DNA of 64,000 nucleotides from Nocardia farcinica (lineage in GTDB: Bacteria; Actinomycetota; Actinomycetes; Mycobacteriales; Mycobacteriaceae): contig NZ_LN868938.1 of NCBI RefSeq assembly GCF_001182745.1, forward strand, positions 2,604,001-2,668,000, given 5' to 3'. Made by a program: the position numbers and the translations under genes. The notes under the pieces are model-generated. The model made no database searches. It saw only the letters and a program-made list of their open reading frames with translations, and had not been told where the DNA came from. Of the stretch, positions 25,659 through 33,368 are shown piece after piece (positions within the stretch are counted from its first letter, which is position 1; each line of letters opens with the position of its first letter).

Positions 25659-25747
25659 AGCGATGCCTCCTGGGCAGGTGGTGTGCTTGTTGGCCCGGTG
25701 AGCGGTGGCCGCCGCTCCCGGGCTTCTTTCTGTTCCGACGTTGGACA

Positions 25748-25948
25748 TCAGGCGGCGTCCGATCCGCCCATCTCCTGCGCGTTCTCCCATTCGATGAGGT
25801 CGGCCAGGAGGTAGCGGGTGTGGCGGCCAATCCGCCGGAACTTCGGACCGCGGTTTTGGTACGCCCACTGAGCGACCGTCTTCACCGGCAGCCTCAGCCG
25901 GTCCGCGACCTCCTGGCGGGTGAGCCAGTAGTCGGTATTGGCTTCCAT
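25748..25948 (-). CDS. xis: Excisionase-type (Xis/AlpA-like) HTH protein
   Basis: 66 residues, nearly all one HTH_17 domain: YWLTRQEVADRLRLPVKTVA, then WAYQNRGPKFRRIGRHTRYL and LADLIEWENAQ. This is the excisionase family of integrative elements. First gene of the minus-strand operon, divergent from the repressor-integrase pair, the standard lytic/lysogenic switch layout. Confidence 0.85.
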   Translation of the reverse strand: MEANTDYWLTRQEVADRLRLPVKTVAQWAYQNRGPKFRRIGRHTRYLLADLIEWENAQEMGGSDAA

Positions 25949-26073
25949 GGGGTGCAGTTCCTCCGTTTGCGATTGACGCTGCTATGTTCTGAATCTTTCG
26001 CATCGTGTTGCCGATACGCGAACATCGTGTCTCAGCATTGCTCGGTTGTCAAACACCAACTAGTGTTCGCCGT
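25949..26073. promoter_or_regulatory. Divergent switch promoter region of the satellite
   Basis: 125 bp between xis and the repressor, markedly more AT-rich than its surroundings. AACAC-CAACTA-GTGTT (26051-26066) and the related ACATCGTGT near 26026 are candidate half-sites for the repressor. The repressor ATG follows only 8 bp after the inverted repeat. Confidence 0.5.
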
Positions 26074-26685
26074 ATGCAAACAGAGCCCACCACTTGGACC
26101 GTTCCCGCGCTGATCGCCAAGAACGTGGCGCGGATCCGTGACGTTCGGCGGCTAACTGTGCGCCAACTTTCGGAGCGGATGACCACCATCGGCGCCGGCA
26201 TGCTGCCCTCCGCGATCACGAACATCGAGAAGGGCAAGCGGACGGTGACGGTCGAGAATCTGCTGTGCCTGGCCGCAGCCCTGAACGCCAGCCCTGCCGA
26301 CTTTCTGGGAGCAGACGACCGTGACCTCATTTCTGTAGCACCCAAACTCGAACCGGTGAAGCCAGTCGTGCTGCGAGGCTGGATGACGGACGCCACACCA
26401 CTACACATCCGTGATGGTGCTGACTATGACGACGCAAGAAGCGAACTGTTGGCCGCCGCCCCAGAGTGGTACCGGGTGGCCCAGGAACGACAGCAGCGAA
26501 CCTTTCGACACCCTGCAATGGCTTCGCTGAACACGCTGCGCAGCTTTGTCGTCAGCGCCATCCTCGACGAGGAGACAGTAGAGCCTGCACTGTTGGCGGA
26601 GTCGCTGCGTACCGCCCTTGAGGAGGTGTCAGGGTACGTGAATTTGCTCGCGAACTCGCTCGAACGCAAAGGGTCCGATGACTAG
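26074..26685 (+). CDS. CI/XRE-type repressor of the satellite
   Basis: 203 residues from the ATG at 26074. N-terminal HTH: VARIRDVRRLTVRQLSERMT then AITNIEKGKRTVTVENLLCL with LAAALNASPADFLG, a canonical Cro/CI fold. No LexA-like peptidase motif, so derepression may need a helper-phage protein as in PICI Stl (inference). The C-terminal half is helical. Stop overlaps the integrase start by 8 bp. Confidence 0.85.
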   Translation: MQTEPTTWTVPALIAKNVARIRDVRRLTVRQLSERMTTIGAGMLPSAITNIEKGKRTVTVENLLCLAAALNASPADFLGADDRDLISVAPKLEPVKPVVLRGWMTDATPLHIRDGADYDDARSELLAAAPEWYRVAQERQQRTFRHPAMASLNTLRSFVVSAILDEETVEPALLAESLRTALEEVSGYVNLLANSLERKGSDD

Positions 26686-27886
26686 GGGCCGCCCACCGCT
26701 GCGAATCGGCAAGCACGGCAAGGTCTCCCGAACCAAGGTCAGCGATGGAGTATGGCTAGCTCGCTGCCGCTTCCGCGATGACGACGGCGTGGTGCGCATC
26801 GTCGAGCGGCGAACGCCGGCCGGGGCCGACGATCGGTACGGCGCCCTCGCCGAGCGCGAGCTCATGGCCGCCATCGAAGAACGCCGCACCCCGACCGAGA
26901 ACGACATCGACGCCAACACTTCGGTCTCTGCGCTGTGCCGTACCCACCTCCAGCGTCTCGAGGAAGACGGACGCTCGACGGCCACGCTCGACACCTACCG
27001 GTTCGCGCTCGGCAAGCTGGACAACAAGATCGGTGGGCTTCGGGTCGGCGAGGTCGACAGCGGCAGGATCGATAAGGCGCTGCGCGCGATGCGACGCGAC
27101 CACGGCGCGACGATGGCGCGGCAGGCGAAGACCATCCTTCGCGGCGCCCTCCAGCTCGCCGTCCTGGACGGCCCACTCGATCGCAACCCGGTCTCCGACG
27201 TTTCGCGCATAGAGTCGAAGACGCCCCCGAAGGGCGCACCCGCGGTCACGCCCGAGCAGCTGGTCCAGCTGCTCCACGGGATTCGCAACAGCACCGAGCC
27301 ATTCGACGATGGACGGACGCTCGCCGAGTACTGCCGAGAGGTCGACCTCGCCGACCCGCTGACGATGTTCATCGGCACAGGGCTACGTCGGTCGGAGCTG
27401 CTGGCGTTGCGGTGGGTCGACATCGACGACAAGGCGCGGGTTGCCCACGTGTGCGGCAAGGTCGTGCGCGTGAAGGGCGTCGGCCTGGTCCGCGTGGAGG
27501 CCACCAAGACCGCGGCGGGATTCCGCACAATTCCCCTGCCGAAGTTCGTCGTTGCGATGCTGACGCGGCGGAGCACCGAACCGCACCCGAGCGCCGATGG
27601 CGTGATCTTCCCGAGTTCGGCCGGCACTTTGCGCGACCCGAACAACATGGGCAAGCAGTGGCGGAAGGTGCGCGAACGGTTCGGTCTCCCCGAGGTCACC
27701 AGCCACAGCTTCCGCAAGGCTGTCGCCACGCTGATCGATGATGCGTCGCTGTCTGCACGCGTCGGCGCCGATCACCTCGGGCACCGGCATGTGTCGATGA
27801 CGCAGGATCGCTACTTCGGCCGGGGGCGCCAGCACCCGGAGGTTGCGGCGGTACTCGACCTGACGCTCGCTGTAAGCGATGAATAA
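26678..27886 (+). CDS. int: Tyrosine recombinase integrase
   Basis: 402 residues. Core-binding domain around 80-170; catalytic residues complete: Arg237 in GTGLRRSELLALRW, His343-x-x-Arg346 in TSHSFRKA, His369 in DHLGHRHVSMTQ and Tyr379 in DRYFGRG. It lies 44 bp from attR in the tRNA gene, the normal position. Translated together with the repressor (8-bp overlap). Functional in appearance. Confidence 0.93.
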   Translation: MTRGRPPLRIGKHGKVSRTKVSDGVWLARCRFRDDDGVVRIVERRTPAGADDRYGALAERELMAAIEERRTPTENDIDANTSVSALCRTHLQRLEEDGRSTATLDTYRFALGKLDNKIGGLRVGEVDSGRIDKALRAMRRDHGATMARQAKTILRGALQLAVLDGPLDRNPVSDVSRIESKTPPKGAPAVTPEQLVQLLHGIRNSTEPFDDGRTLAEYCREVDLADPLTMFIGTGLRRSELLALRWVDIDDKARVAHVCGKVVRVKGVGLVRVEATKTAAGFRTIPLPKFVVAMLTRRSTEPHPSADGVIFPSSAGTLRDPNNMGKQWRKVRERFGLPEVTSHSFRKAVATLIDDASLSARVGADHLGHRHVSMTQDRYFGRGRQHPEVAAVLDLTLAVSDE

Positions 27887-27929
27887 ACGATGGATGCCCG
27901 TTCGCCAAGGGCTGGAAACAGGGGGTGAA

Positions 27930-27971
27930 GTGGGGCGGGCGGGGCTCGAACCCGCGACCAATGGATTATGA
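27930..27971. repeat. attR: 42-bp repeat within tRNA-Met
   Basis: Identical to attL at 13892-13933. It covers the tRNA 3' half including the anticodon, so integration restores a complete gene. Confidence 0.9.
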
Positions 27972-28004
27972 GTCCACGGCTCTAACCGACTGAGCTACCG
28001 CCCC
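27931..28004 (-). tRNA. tRNA-Met (anticodon CAT)
   Basis: 74 nt, full cloverleaf: acceptor GGGGCGG/CCGCCCC, D arm GCTC/GAGC, anticodon arm GTGGA-CTCATAA-TCCAT (anticodon CAT), T arm GCGGG-TTCGAGC-CCCGC, discriminator A. CCA is not encoded. Could in principle be a TilS-modified tRNA-Ile; elongator Met is more likely. Serves as the integration site of the satellite. Confidence 0.9.
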
Positions 28005-28138
28005 GCTCCGCGGATGGGCCGCGGCGTGGTGGATGGTACCGGGTGCGGCGGGGCGGGCACCAGTCAGCGGGTGGGTCGTAGGGTGGGTGGGGCTCGAAGG
28101 ACATCGACGGCACATGAGCACACGAGCGAGGTGTGGAG

Positions 28139-28570
28139 ATGGCGAATCTGTTCGTCCGCGCGTTGAAGGCCCATCAGTGGATCTACGAGCACAGCAACGG
28201 CTGGGTGGGGCATCGGCTGTTGCTGGGGAATCCGACCCTGTTGTTGTATACGGTCGGGCGGAAGACGGGGGAGCCGCGTACATCGGCGCTGACGTACGCG
28301 CGGGACGGGGAGAGTTATCTGGTGACGGCGTCCAACGGTGGGTCGCCGCGGCCGCCGGGGTGGCTGGCGAATGTGAAGGCCTCGCCGGAGTGCGCGATCC
28401 AGGTGGGGCGGAGAAAGCTGGAAGTCGTTGCGCGGGCGACGTATCCGGACGATCCGGAGTACGCACGCCGGTGGGCGCTGGTCGACGGGGTGAATCGGGG
28501 CCGGTACAGCGAATATCAGCGGATGACGAAACGGCCCATCGCCGTGGTGGTGCTCACTCCGACGCGGTGA
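28139..28570 (+). CDS. Deazaflavin (F420)-dependent nitroreductase-family protein
   Basis: 143 residues from the ATG at 28139 (GTG at 28133 possible). Ddn-like signature: LLLYTVGRKTGEPRTSALTY, VTASNGGSPRPPGWLANVKA and EVVARATYPDDPEYARRW. Family members reduce nitroimidazoles or quinones with F420H2, or bind fatty acids/flavin. Convergent to the small membrane gene at 28578. Confidence 0.87.
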   Translation: MANLFVRALKAHQWIYEHSNGWVGHRLLLGNPTLLLYTVGRKTGEPRTSALTYARDGESYLVTASNGGSPRPPGWLANVKASPECAIQVGRRKLEVVARATYPDDPEYARRWALVDGVNRGRYSEYQRMTKRPIAVVVLTPTR

Positions 28571-28577
28571 CCGCGGT

Positions 28578-28733
28578 TCAGTCGTCGGTGTCGGCCGCCC
28601 ATCCGGCGCCGGCCCGCGAATCTGCTGTGTCGTAACGACTTCGGTCGCGCGGGGGGCGGCTGGCGAATTGGACCACGGCGAAGACGAGGAAGAGGACGGC
28701 GATGACCACGCCGACCACGATCAGAGTTTGCAC
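28578..28733 (-). CDS. 51-aa single-pass membrane peptide
   Basis: GTG start, 51 residues: MQTLIVVGVVIAVLFLVFAV forms one transmembrane helix, then a basic stretch ASRPPRDRSRYD and an acidic C-terminus ending in DTDD. No homology recognised. Convergent to the Ddn-like gene with a 7-bp gap. Confidence 0.6.
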   Translation of the reverse strand: MQTLIVVGVVIAVLFLVFAVVQFASRPPRDRSRYDTADSRAGAGWAADTDD

Positions 28734-28894
28734 GCAGGCACCTTAACGTCGCTCACACTGCCACGACGGAGGGTGCGTGCTATGTCACAGTTTATGCTCG
28801 CCGACCGTTGGACATACCCAATTGCGTTGCGCGCTAATCGCGGTCGTCCGATAGCCGGCGGCTCTGGATCGCCCCGCCGGGAGGGACCGTGCCG

Positions 28895-29272
28895 TCAGCC
28901 GCCACCGCCGCCGCAGCTGCTCCCACCGCCACAACTGCTGCTGCTTCCGCCGCCACAACTGCTGCCCCCACCGCAGCTGCTACCACCCGAACAGCTGCTT
29001 CCGCCGGACGAGCCCTCCCCCGCCGAGCATCCGTCACCACCGGAGAATCCGTCACCGCTGGAGCACCCGAAGCCGCCGGGGTCATGCCGGCCTGCACCAC
29101 CGGCGTCGGCGGCCGACCACAGCGAGGTGTCGTACCCGTGCCTGCCCGCGCCGTACGGCGGCGGTGGTACCTGGGCACCGACGGATCTGATCATCCCGAT
29201 GACGAAGACCGCGACGCCGCCCCCGATCAGCAGGATCATGATGATGACCAACAGGACTACCGCGAGCGTCAC
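28895..29272 (-). CDS. Membrane-anchored Gly/Ser/Cys-rich repeat protein
   Basis: 125 residues from GTG 29272. A single N-terminal helix (AVVLLVIIMILLIGGGVAVF), a Pro/Tyr/Gly spacer, then a C-terminal tail of about 55 residues made of Gly, Ser and regularly spaced Cys, with units such as GGSSCGGGSSCGGG (seven Cys). Similar Gly-Cys tails occur on TIGR04222-type membrane proteins of unknown role. Divergent to a GRDP-like protein gene at 29330. Confidence 0.65.
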   Translation of the reverse strand: MTLAVVLLVIIMILLIGGGVAVFVIGMIRSVGAQVPPPPYGAGRHGYDTSLWSAADAGGAGRHDPGGFGCSSGDGFSGGDGCSAGEGSSGGSSCSGGSSCGGGSSCGGGSSSSCGGGSSCGGGGG

Positions 29273-29329
29273 TCGTGCATGGTAGCGGCGGAACGCCCCT
29301 GTCCGCAGCGTTGCGCCGTACAGTGAATC

Positions 29330-29854
29330 GTGCGGATTTTTCCCTTCCGGAACCGGGGCGCCGGGCCGGTCGACCTGCGCGATGTCGAGCAGGCGGTGGC
29401 CGCGCTGGAACTGCCCGAGGCGGTGTTCAAGACTTGCCCCTGGCAGCCCCGCGAGCTGGTGGAGACGGGGTTGCGGCAGTGGCTGCGCTGCTGCGGCGCG
29501 GCCATGCGCGACGGCCAGGTGATCGGGATGCCGTCGCACGCGGTGGACGAGGCCTGGCACGGGCTGATCCTGTGCACGGAACGCTACGCCGCCTTCTGCG
29601 ACGCCGCCTACGGCCGCTTCCTGCACCATTACCCGGACGGGTCCGGGTCACCGACGGCGGCGAAGCACGGCACGATGACCGAACAGCTCGGCCGCACGGT
29701 GGTGGCCTGGTCATTGGTCGCGCAGCCGGGCGAGACGTGCGTGTTGTGGGATCTCGACCGCCGGGTGGGGGTGACGCATCCGTGGGGCATCGCGGCCGAA
29801 CGGGTGGCGGCGATCGAAGCGGAGTTGCGGCGGGCGGCGCCCGACCACAGCTGA
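29330..29854 (+). CDS. Glycine-rich-domain-protein (GRDP)-like protein
   Basis: 174 residues. Core motif HAVDEAWHGLILCTERYAAF then CDAAYGRFLHHYP resembles the VDxxWHxHxLxxxxYxxxCxxxxGxxxxH motif of GRDP/DUF1399 proteins. N-terminal FPFRNRGAGPVDLRD. Function unknown. Divergent to the Gly/Ser/Cys-rich membrane gene (57-bp spacer), which suggests the two act together. Confidence 0.6.
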   Translation: MRIFPFRNRGAGPVDLRDVEQAVAALELPEAVFKTCPWQPRELVETGLRQWLRCCGAAMRDGQVIGMPSHAVDEAWHGLILCTERYAAFCDAAYGRFLHHYPDGSGSPTAAKHGTMTEQLGRTVVAWSLVAQPGETCVLWDLDRRVGVTHPWGIAAERVAAIEAELRRAAPDHS

Positions 29855-29876
29855 CCGGCCGAGGACGCCACAAAAC

Positions 29877-29890
29877 TAGAACGTGTTCTA
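29877..29890. promoter_or_regulatory. KstR-like operator upstream of WS/DGAT
   Basis: TAGAACGTGTTCTA fits the KstR consensus TNNAACNNGTTNNA exactly and is a near-perfect palindrome (flanked CTAG-like). It is 13 bp before the ATG at 29904, so the repressor would cover the start of transcription. Confidence 0.75.
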
Positions 29891-29903
29891 GTAGACTTCT
29901 GCT

Positions 29904-31322
29904 ATGGAACGACTCACCGGACTGGATGCCAGCTTCCTGTACCTGGAGACCGGGACCCAGCATCTGCACGTGTGCGCGCTGCTGATCCTGGATCCGACGG
30001 CCGAGGGCGCGGACTACTCCTTCGACGCCTTCAAAGCCGAGCTGGGGCGCAGGCTCACCTACGTTCCGCAGATGCGCAGGCGACTACGGCAGGTGCCGTT
30101 GAACCTCGACCATCCGCTGTGGGTCGAGGACGCCGACTTCGATCTGGACTACCACATCCGCCGCTACGGGTTGCCGCGCCCGGGCGGCCGCAAGGAGCTG
30201 GCCGAGCTGGTCGGCGACATCGCCAGCACCCCGATGGACCGCAGCAGGCCGCTGTGGCAGATGAGCGTGGTCGAGGGGGTCGACGGGGACAAGGTCGCGG
30301 TGATCTCCAAGTACCACCACGCGGCCGTCGACGGCATCACCGGGGCGAACATGATGATGCACCTGTGCGATATCGAGCCGGGCGCGACCAGGACCGAGGC
30401 GCCGGAGCCACCCGACGCGCACCGGCCGCCGCGCCCGGAGCCGCAGCCCAGCGACTGGCGGCTGCTGGCCGACGCGGCCGTGCGCTTGCCGGCCCGTGCG
30501 GGCGTGGTCGGCATGCTGCCCAAGACGGTCGGCATGCTGGCGGGCTTCGTCATGCGGCGGCGCGCCACCGACATGCCCGGCATGGCGATTCCGCTCACCG
30601 CCCCGCGCACGCCGTTCAACAAGGCGATCACCCCGCACCGCACGGTCGCCTTCACCGCGACCGACCTGGACACGGTGAAGGAGATCAAGGAGGCCTTCGC
30701 GGTGAAGGTCAACGACGTGGTGCTGGCCGCCGTCGGCGGCGCGCTGCGCCGCTACCTGGAGCGCCGGGGCGAGCTGCCGGACCGCTCGCTGATCGCCTCG
30801 GTGCCGGTGTCGGTGCACGAGTCCTCCCGGCACACCGAGGGCATCAACAAGGTTTCCTCGCTGTTCTGCGAGCTGGGCACCGACATCGCCGATCCGGTGG
30901 AGCGGCTGTCGAAGGTCGCCGAGGCGAACAAGGGCGCCAAGGACGAACACGAGTTGATCGGCTCGGACTTCCTGCAGGACTGGACGCAGTACGCACCGCC
31001 GAACACCTTCCGGCTGGCGATGCGGCTGTATTCGTCGTTCAAGCTGGCCGAGCGGCACCCGGTGGTGCACAACCTGGTGATCTCGAACGTGCCGGGCCCG
31101 CCGATGCCGCTGTATTTCCTCGGCGTGAAGGTGCTCGGCATCTATCCGTTCGGGCCGGTCTTCCACGGCGCCGGGCTCACCATCACCGCGCTGTCGAACA
31201 ACGGCCACCTCGATTTCGGGCTCATCGCCTGCAAGGAGCTGGTGCCCGATGTGCACGAGCTGGCGAACGAGATCCCCGACGCCCTCGAGGAGCTGCGGCA
31301 GGCGGCGCGGCAGCGCGGCTAG
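29904..31322 (+). CDS. WS/DGAT wax-ester / diacylglycerol acyltransferase
   Basis: 472 residues. Active-site HHxxxDG present as KYHHAAVDGITG (138-144). N-terminal LTGLDASFLYLETGTQHLHV and C-terminal NLVISNVPGPPMPLYFLGVK are canonical for the bacterial WS/DGAT family, which esterifies acyl-CoA onto DAG or fatty alcohol to make storage lipid. A KstR-like box lies just upstream, linking it to sterol/fatty-acid catabolism. Its stop overlaps the stop of the convergent hydrolase. Confidence 0.93.
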   Translation: MERLTGLDASFLYLETGTQHLHVCALLILDPTAEGADYSFDAFKAELGRRLTYVPQMRRRLRQVPLNLDHPLWVEDADFDLDYHIRRYGLPRPGGRKELAELVGDIASTPMDRSRPLWQMSVVEGVDGDKVAVISKYHHAAVDGITGANMMMHLCDIEPGATRTEAPEPPDAHRPPRPEPQPSDWRLLADAAVRLPARAGVVGMLPKTVGMLAGFVMRRRATDMPGMAIPLTAPRTPFNKAITPHRTVAFTATDLDTVKEIKEAFAVKVNDVVLAAVGGALRRYLERRGELPDRSLIASVPVSVHESSRHTEGINKVSSLFCELGTDIADPVERLSKVAEANKGAKDEHELIGSDFLQDWTQYAPPNTFRLAMRLYSSFKLAERHPVVHNLVISNVPGPPMPLYFLGVKVLGIYPFGPVFHGAGLTITALSNNGHLDFGLIACKELVPDVHELANEIPDALEELRQAARQRG

Positions 31323-32224
31323 AGCCGGTCGGCGACCGAGTCGCAGGCGGCCAGTACCGCGGGGACGAAGCGGTCCGCGCCGAACACGCAACCGGTGTGT
31401 CCGGTGCGGGCCAGATGGATGGTGGCGCCGGGGATCATGGTCGCCATCTCCAGCTGCCGGTACACCGGGATGGCGCGGTCGCGGGTGGTGATGACGACGG
31501 CGGTCGGCAGGTCGAGGGTGTGCAGCCACGGCGTGGCGTCGAACCGGCCGACCTCGGCGATCACCTGGGTCAAGGCCCAGCCGCTGGTGCTGCGGAACTC
31601 CGCCAGCGCCCAGCGCTCGAAGTCGCCCGGCGCCCATTGCTGCTCGGGCACCTCCGGCAGCGCGTGCAGCAGCTTCTCCGCGCGGCGCAGCGACAGCGGG
31701 GCGATCACGTCGGCGAGGGCGCCGAACGCCTGATGAAAGGCCTTCTCGCGCCACTTCTCCCGGAACCGGTACGGCGTCGCGCACAGCACGAGCCCGGCCA
31801 CCCGGTCGGGGTGACGGTGGGCGGTGGTCAACGCGACGGCGCCGCCGAGGGAGTAGCCGACGCAGACGGCACGCGGCACATCGAGCGCGTCGGCGACGGC
31901 GACCACGTCGTCGGCGCAGTCGTCGAGACGGAAGGTGCGCGAGCGGATACCGCGGCCGTGCCAGCGCTGGTCGAACAGGATGACCCGGAACCGCTCGGAG
32001 AGCCCTTCCAGCGCGGGAAACCAGTTGAGCAGGGCGGTGCTGGCGGTGCCGTGCAACAGGATCAGCGCGGGCGCGCCCGCCGGGCCGGGGATGTCGACGA
32101 CGTAGGTGCTGCCGCGACCGGGCAGCTCGATCTCGCGCCCACCCGGGACGCCCGCGATGTCGGGGACGCCCGCGCGCCGCACCAGCCGGTGGATCCGGGT
32201 CGCCCGCACGTCGGGTCCGGCCAT
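31319..32224 (-). CDS. Alpha/beta hydrolase (KstR-regulated)
   Basis: 301 residues. LILLHGTASTALLNWFPALE (oxyanion), nucleophile elbow CVGYSLGGAVAL (GxSxG, Ser near residue 131), and ARTGHTGCVFG (His near 276). Conserved in mycolic-acid actinobacteria next to WS/DGAT genes. Promoter has a KstR-like box at 32254-32267. Stop codons of this gene and the WS/DGAT gene share CTAG. Likely an esterase/lipase acting with storage-lipid metabolism. Confidence 0.88.
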   Translation of the reverse strand: MAGPDVRATRIHRLVRRAGVPDIAGVPGGREIELPGRGSTYVVDIPGPAGAPALILLHGTASTALLNWFPALEGLSERFRVILFDQRWHGRGIRSRTFRLDDCADDVVAVADALDVPRAVCVGYSLGGAVALTTAHRHPDRVAGLVLCATPYRFREKWREKAFHQAFGALADVIAPLSLRRAEKLLHALPEVPEQQWAPGDFERWALAEFRSTSGWALTQVIAEVGRFDATPWLHTLDLPTAVVITTRDRAIPVYRQLEMATMIPGATIHLARTGHTGCVFGADRFVPAVLAACDSVADRL

Positions 32225-32253
32225 CGTCGCCCTCCTCGCACCACCCCGTAAAC

Positions 32254-32267
32254 TGGAACACGTTCTA
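32254..32267. promoter_or_regulatory. KstR-like operator upstream of hydrolase
   Basis: TGGAACACGTTCTA fits TNNAACNNGTTNNA and is the complement-orientation relative of the box at 29877. Located 30 bp upstream of the start at 32224. Confidence 0.72.
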
Positions 32268-32295
32268 TACGTGTCCCCCAGGGTAGCGCGCGCGG

Positions 32296-32607
32296 TCAGC
32301 CGTAGTGGCAGACGTAGTGCACGGTCTCGAGCACCTCGATGGTGAACTCGCTGTCGGCGGGCACCTCGAAGGACTCCCCGCCCCGGAACGTGACCGGCGC
32401 GTCGGCACCGGGCAGGGTGACGCGGCAGTGGCCCTCGACCAGCTCCATGACCTCGGGCGCGGCGGTGCCGAAGGTCAGCGTCGCGGGCAGGATCACCCCG
32501 ACCGACTTGGCGGTGCCGTCGGGGAATTCGATGCTGTGGCTGACACATGCGCCGTCGAAGTAGACGTTGGCCTTCTTCGCGACGCTGACATTCTCGAACT
32601 TCGACAT
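32296..32607 (-). CDS. ppnP: Pyrimidine/purine nucleoside phosphorylase
   Basis: 103 residues, cupin fold: [20 protein letters not shown], then [20 protein letters not shown], and [19 protein letters not shown]. Matches PpnP (formerly YaiE/DUF1255) nearly full length. It phosphorolyses diverse nucleosides to base and ribose-1-phosphate. Stands alone. Confidence 0.9.
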   Translation of the reverse strand: MSKFENVSVAKKANVYFDGACVSHSIEFPDGTAKSVGVILPATLTFGTAAPEVMELVEGHCRVTLPGADAPVTFRGGESFEVPADSEFTIEVLETVHYVCHYG

Positions 32608-32687
32608 ACGCTCTTTCCCGATTCACCGAACTGCAAGCGCTCGCAGCGTACGCGAGGGGCGGCTGCGACCGGGGTCACAGCCGTGGC

Positions 32688-33368
32688 TCAGGGCTCGAAG
32701 CGGTAGCCGCGGCCCGGTTCGGTGATCAGGTAGCGCGGCCGGGAGGGGTCGGGTTCGAGCTTGTGGCGCAACTGGGTGAGGTAGACGCGCAGGTAGTGGG
32801 TCTGGCCGACGTAGGAGGGGCCCCAGATCTCGGTGAGCAGTTCGCGCTGGCCGACGAGTTTGCCGCGGTGGCGCACCAGCATCTCGAGCATGCTCCATTC
32901 GGTCGGGGTGAGATGCACGTCGGCGCCGTCGCGGGTCACCTTCTTCGCCGCGAGGTCGACGACGAAGGCGTCGGTCACCACGGTGGGTCCGGGCAGGTCG
33001 GGGGTGGCGGCGGCGCGGCGGACGGCGGCGCGGATCCGGGCCAGGAACTCCTCCATGCCGAACGGTTTGGTCACGTAGTCGTCGGCGCCGGTGTCCAGCG
33101 CGGCGACCTTGTCGGCCGCGTCGGAGCGCGCCGAGAGCACGATCACCGGTGCCGAGCACCAGCCGTGCAGACCGGCAAGCACCTCGATGCCGTCCAGGTC
33201 GGGCAGCCCGAGATCGAGCACGATCACGTCCGGGCGCTGCTGCGCGGCGGCGCGCAGCGCGGAGCGGCCGTCGGCGGCGGTGACCACCTCGTAGCCGCGG
33301 GCGGTGAGGTTGATGCGCAGTGCGCGCAGGATCTGGGGTTCGTCGTCGACGACGAGAATGCGGGTCAT
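32688..33368 (-). CDS. kdpE: Response regulator KdpE
   Basis: 226 residues. Receiver domain with Asp52-type DVIVLDLGLPD and Lys in YVTKPFGMEE; OmpR-type winged helix at 130-226 ending YLITEPGRGYRFEP. Activates kdpFABC when potassium is limiting. Overlaps kdpD by 4 bp (ATGA). Confidence 0.95.
   Translation of the reverse strand: MTRILVVDDEPQILRALRINLTARGYEVVTAADGRSALRAAAQQRPDVIVLDLGLPDLDGIEVLAGLHGWCSAPVIVLSARSDAADKVAALDTGADDYVTKPFGMEEFLARIRAAVRRAAATPDLPGPTVVTDAFVVDLAAKKVTRDGADVHLTPTEWSMLEMLVRHRGKLVGQRELLTEIWGPSYVGQTHYLRVYLTQLRHKLEPDPSRPRYLITEPGRGYRFEP

Larger units (their letters stand above)
13892..27971. mobile_element. 14-kb tRNA-integrated phage-satellite-like element
   Basis: A 42-bp identical direct repeat marks both ends: 13892-13933 (attL) and 27930-27971 (attR, inside the intact tRNA-Met). 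The excised circle would be 14,038 bp. Content from right to left: tyrosine integrase and CI-type repressor (plus strand), then a divergent minus-strand operon with Xis-like protein, small coupled genes, AAA replication ATPase with iteron-like repeats, HTH protein, coiled-coil protein, small terminase and tape-measure protein. An HTH/TPR-like regulator sits next to attL. There are no capsid, portal, large-terminase, lysis or DNA-transfer genes. The gene set fits a helper-dependent phage satellite (PICI-like), inferred from content. Confidence 0.8.

Noticed and set aside
13892..27971. Integrative conjugative element (AICE)
   Set aside because: No FtsK/TraB-type translocase or relaxase; the presence of small terminase and tape measure points to a phage-derived element.
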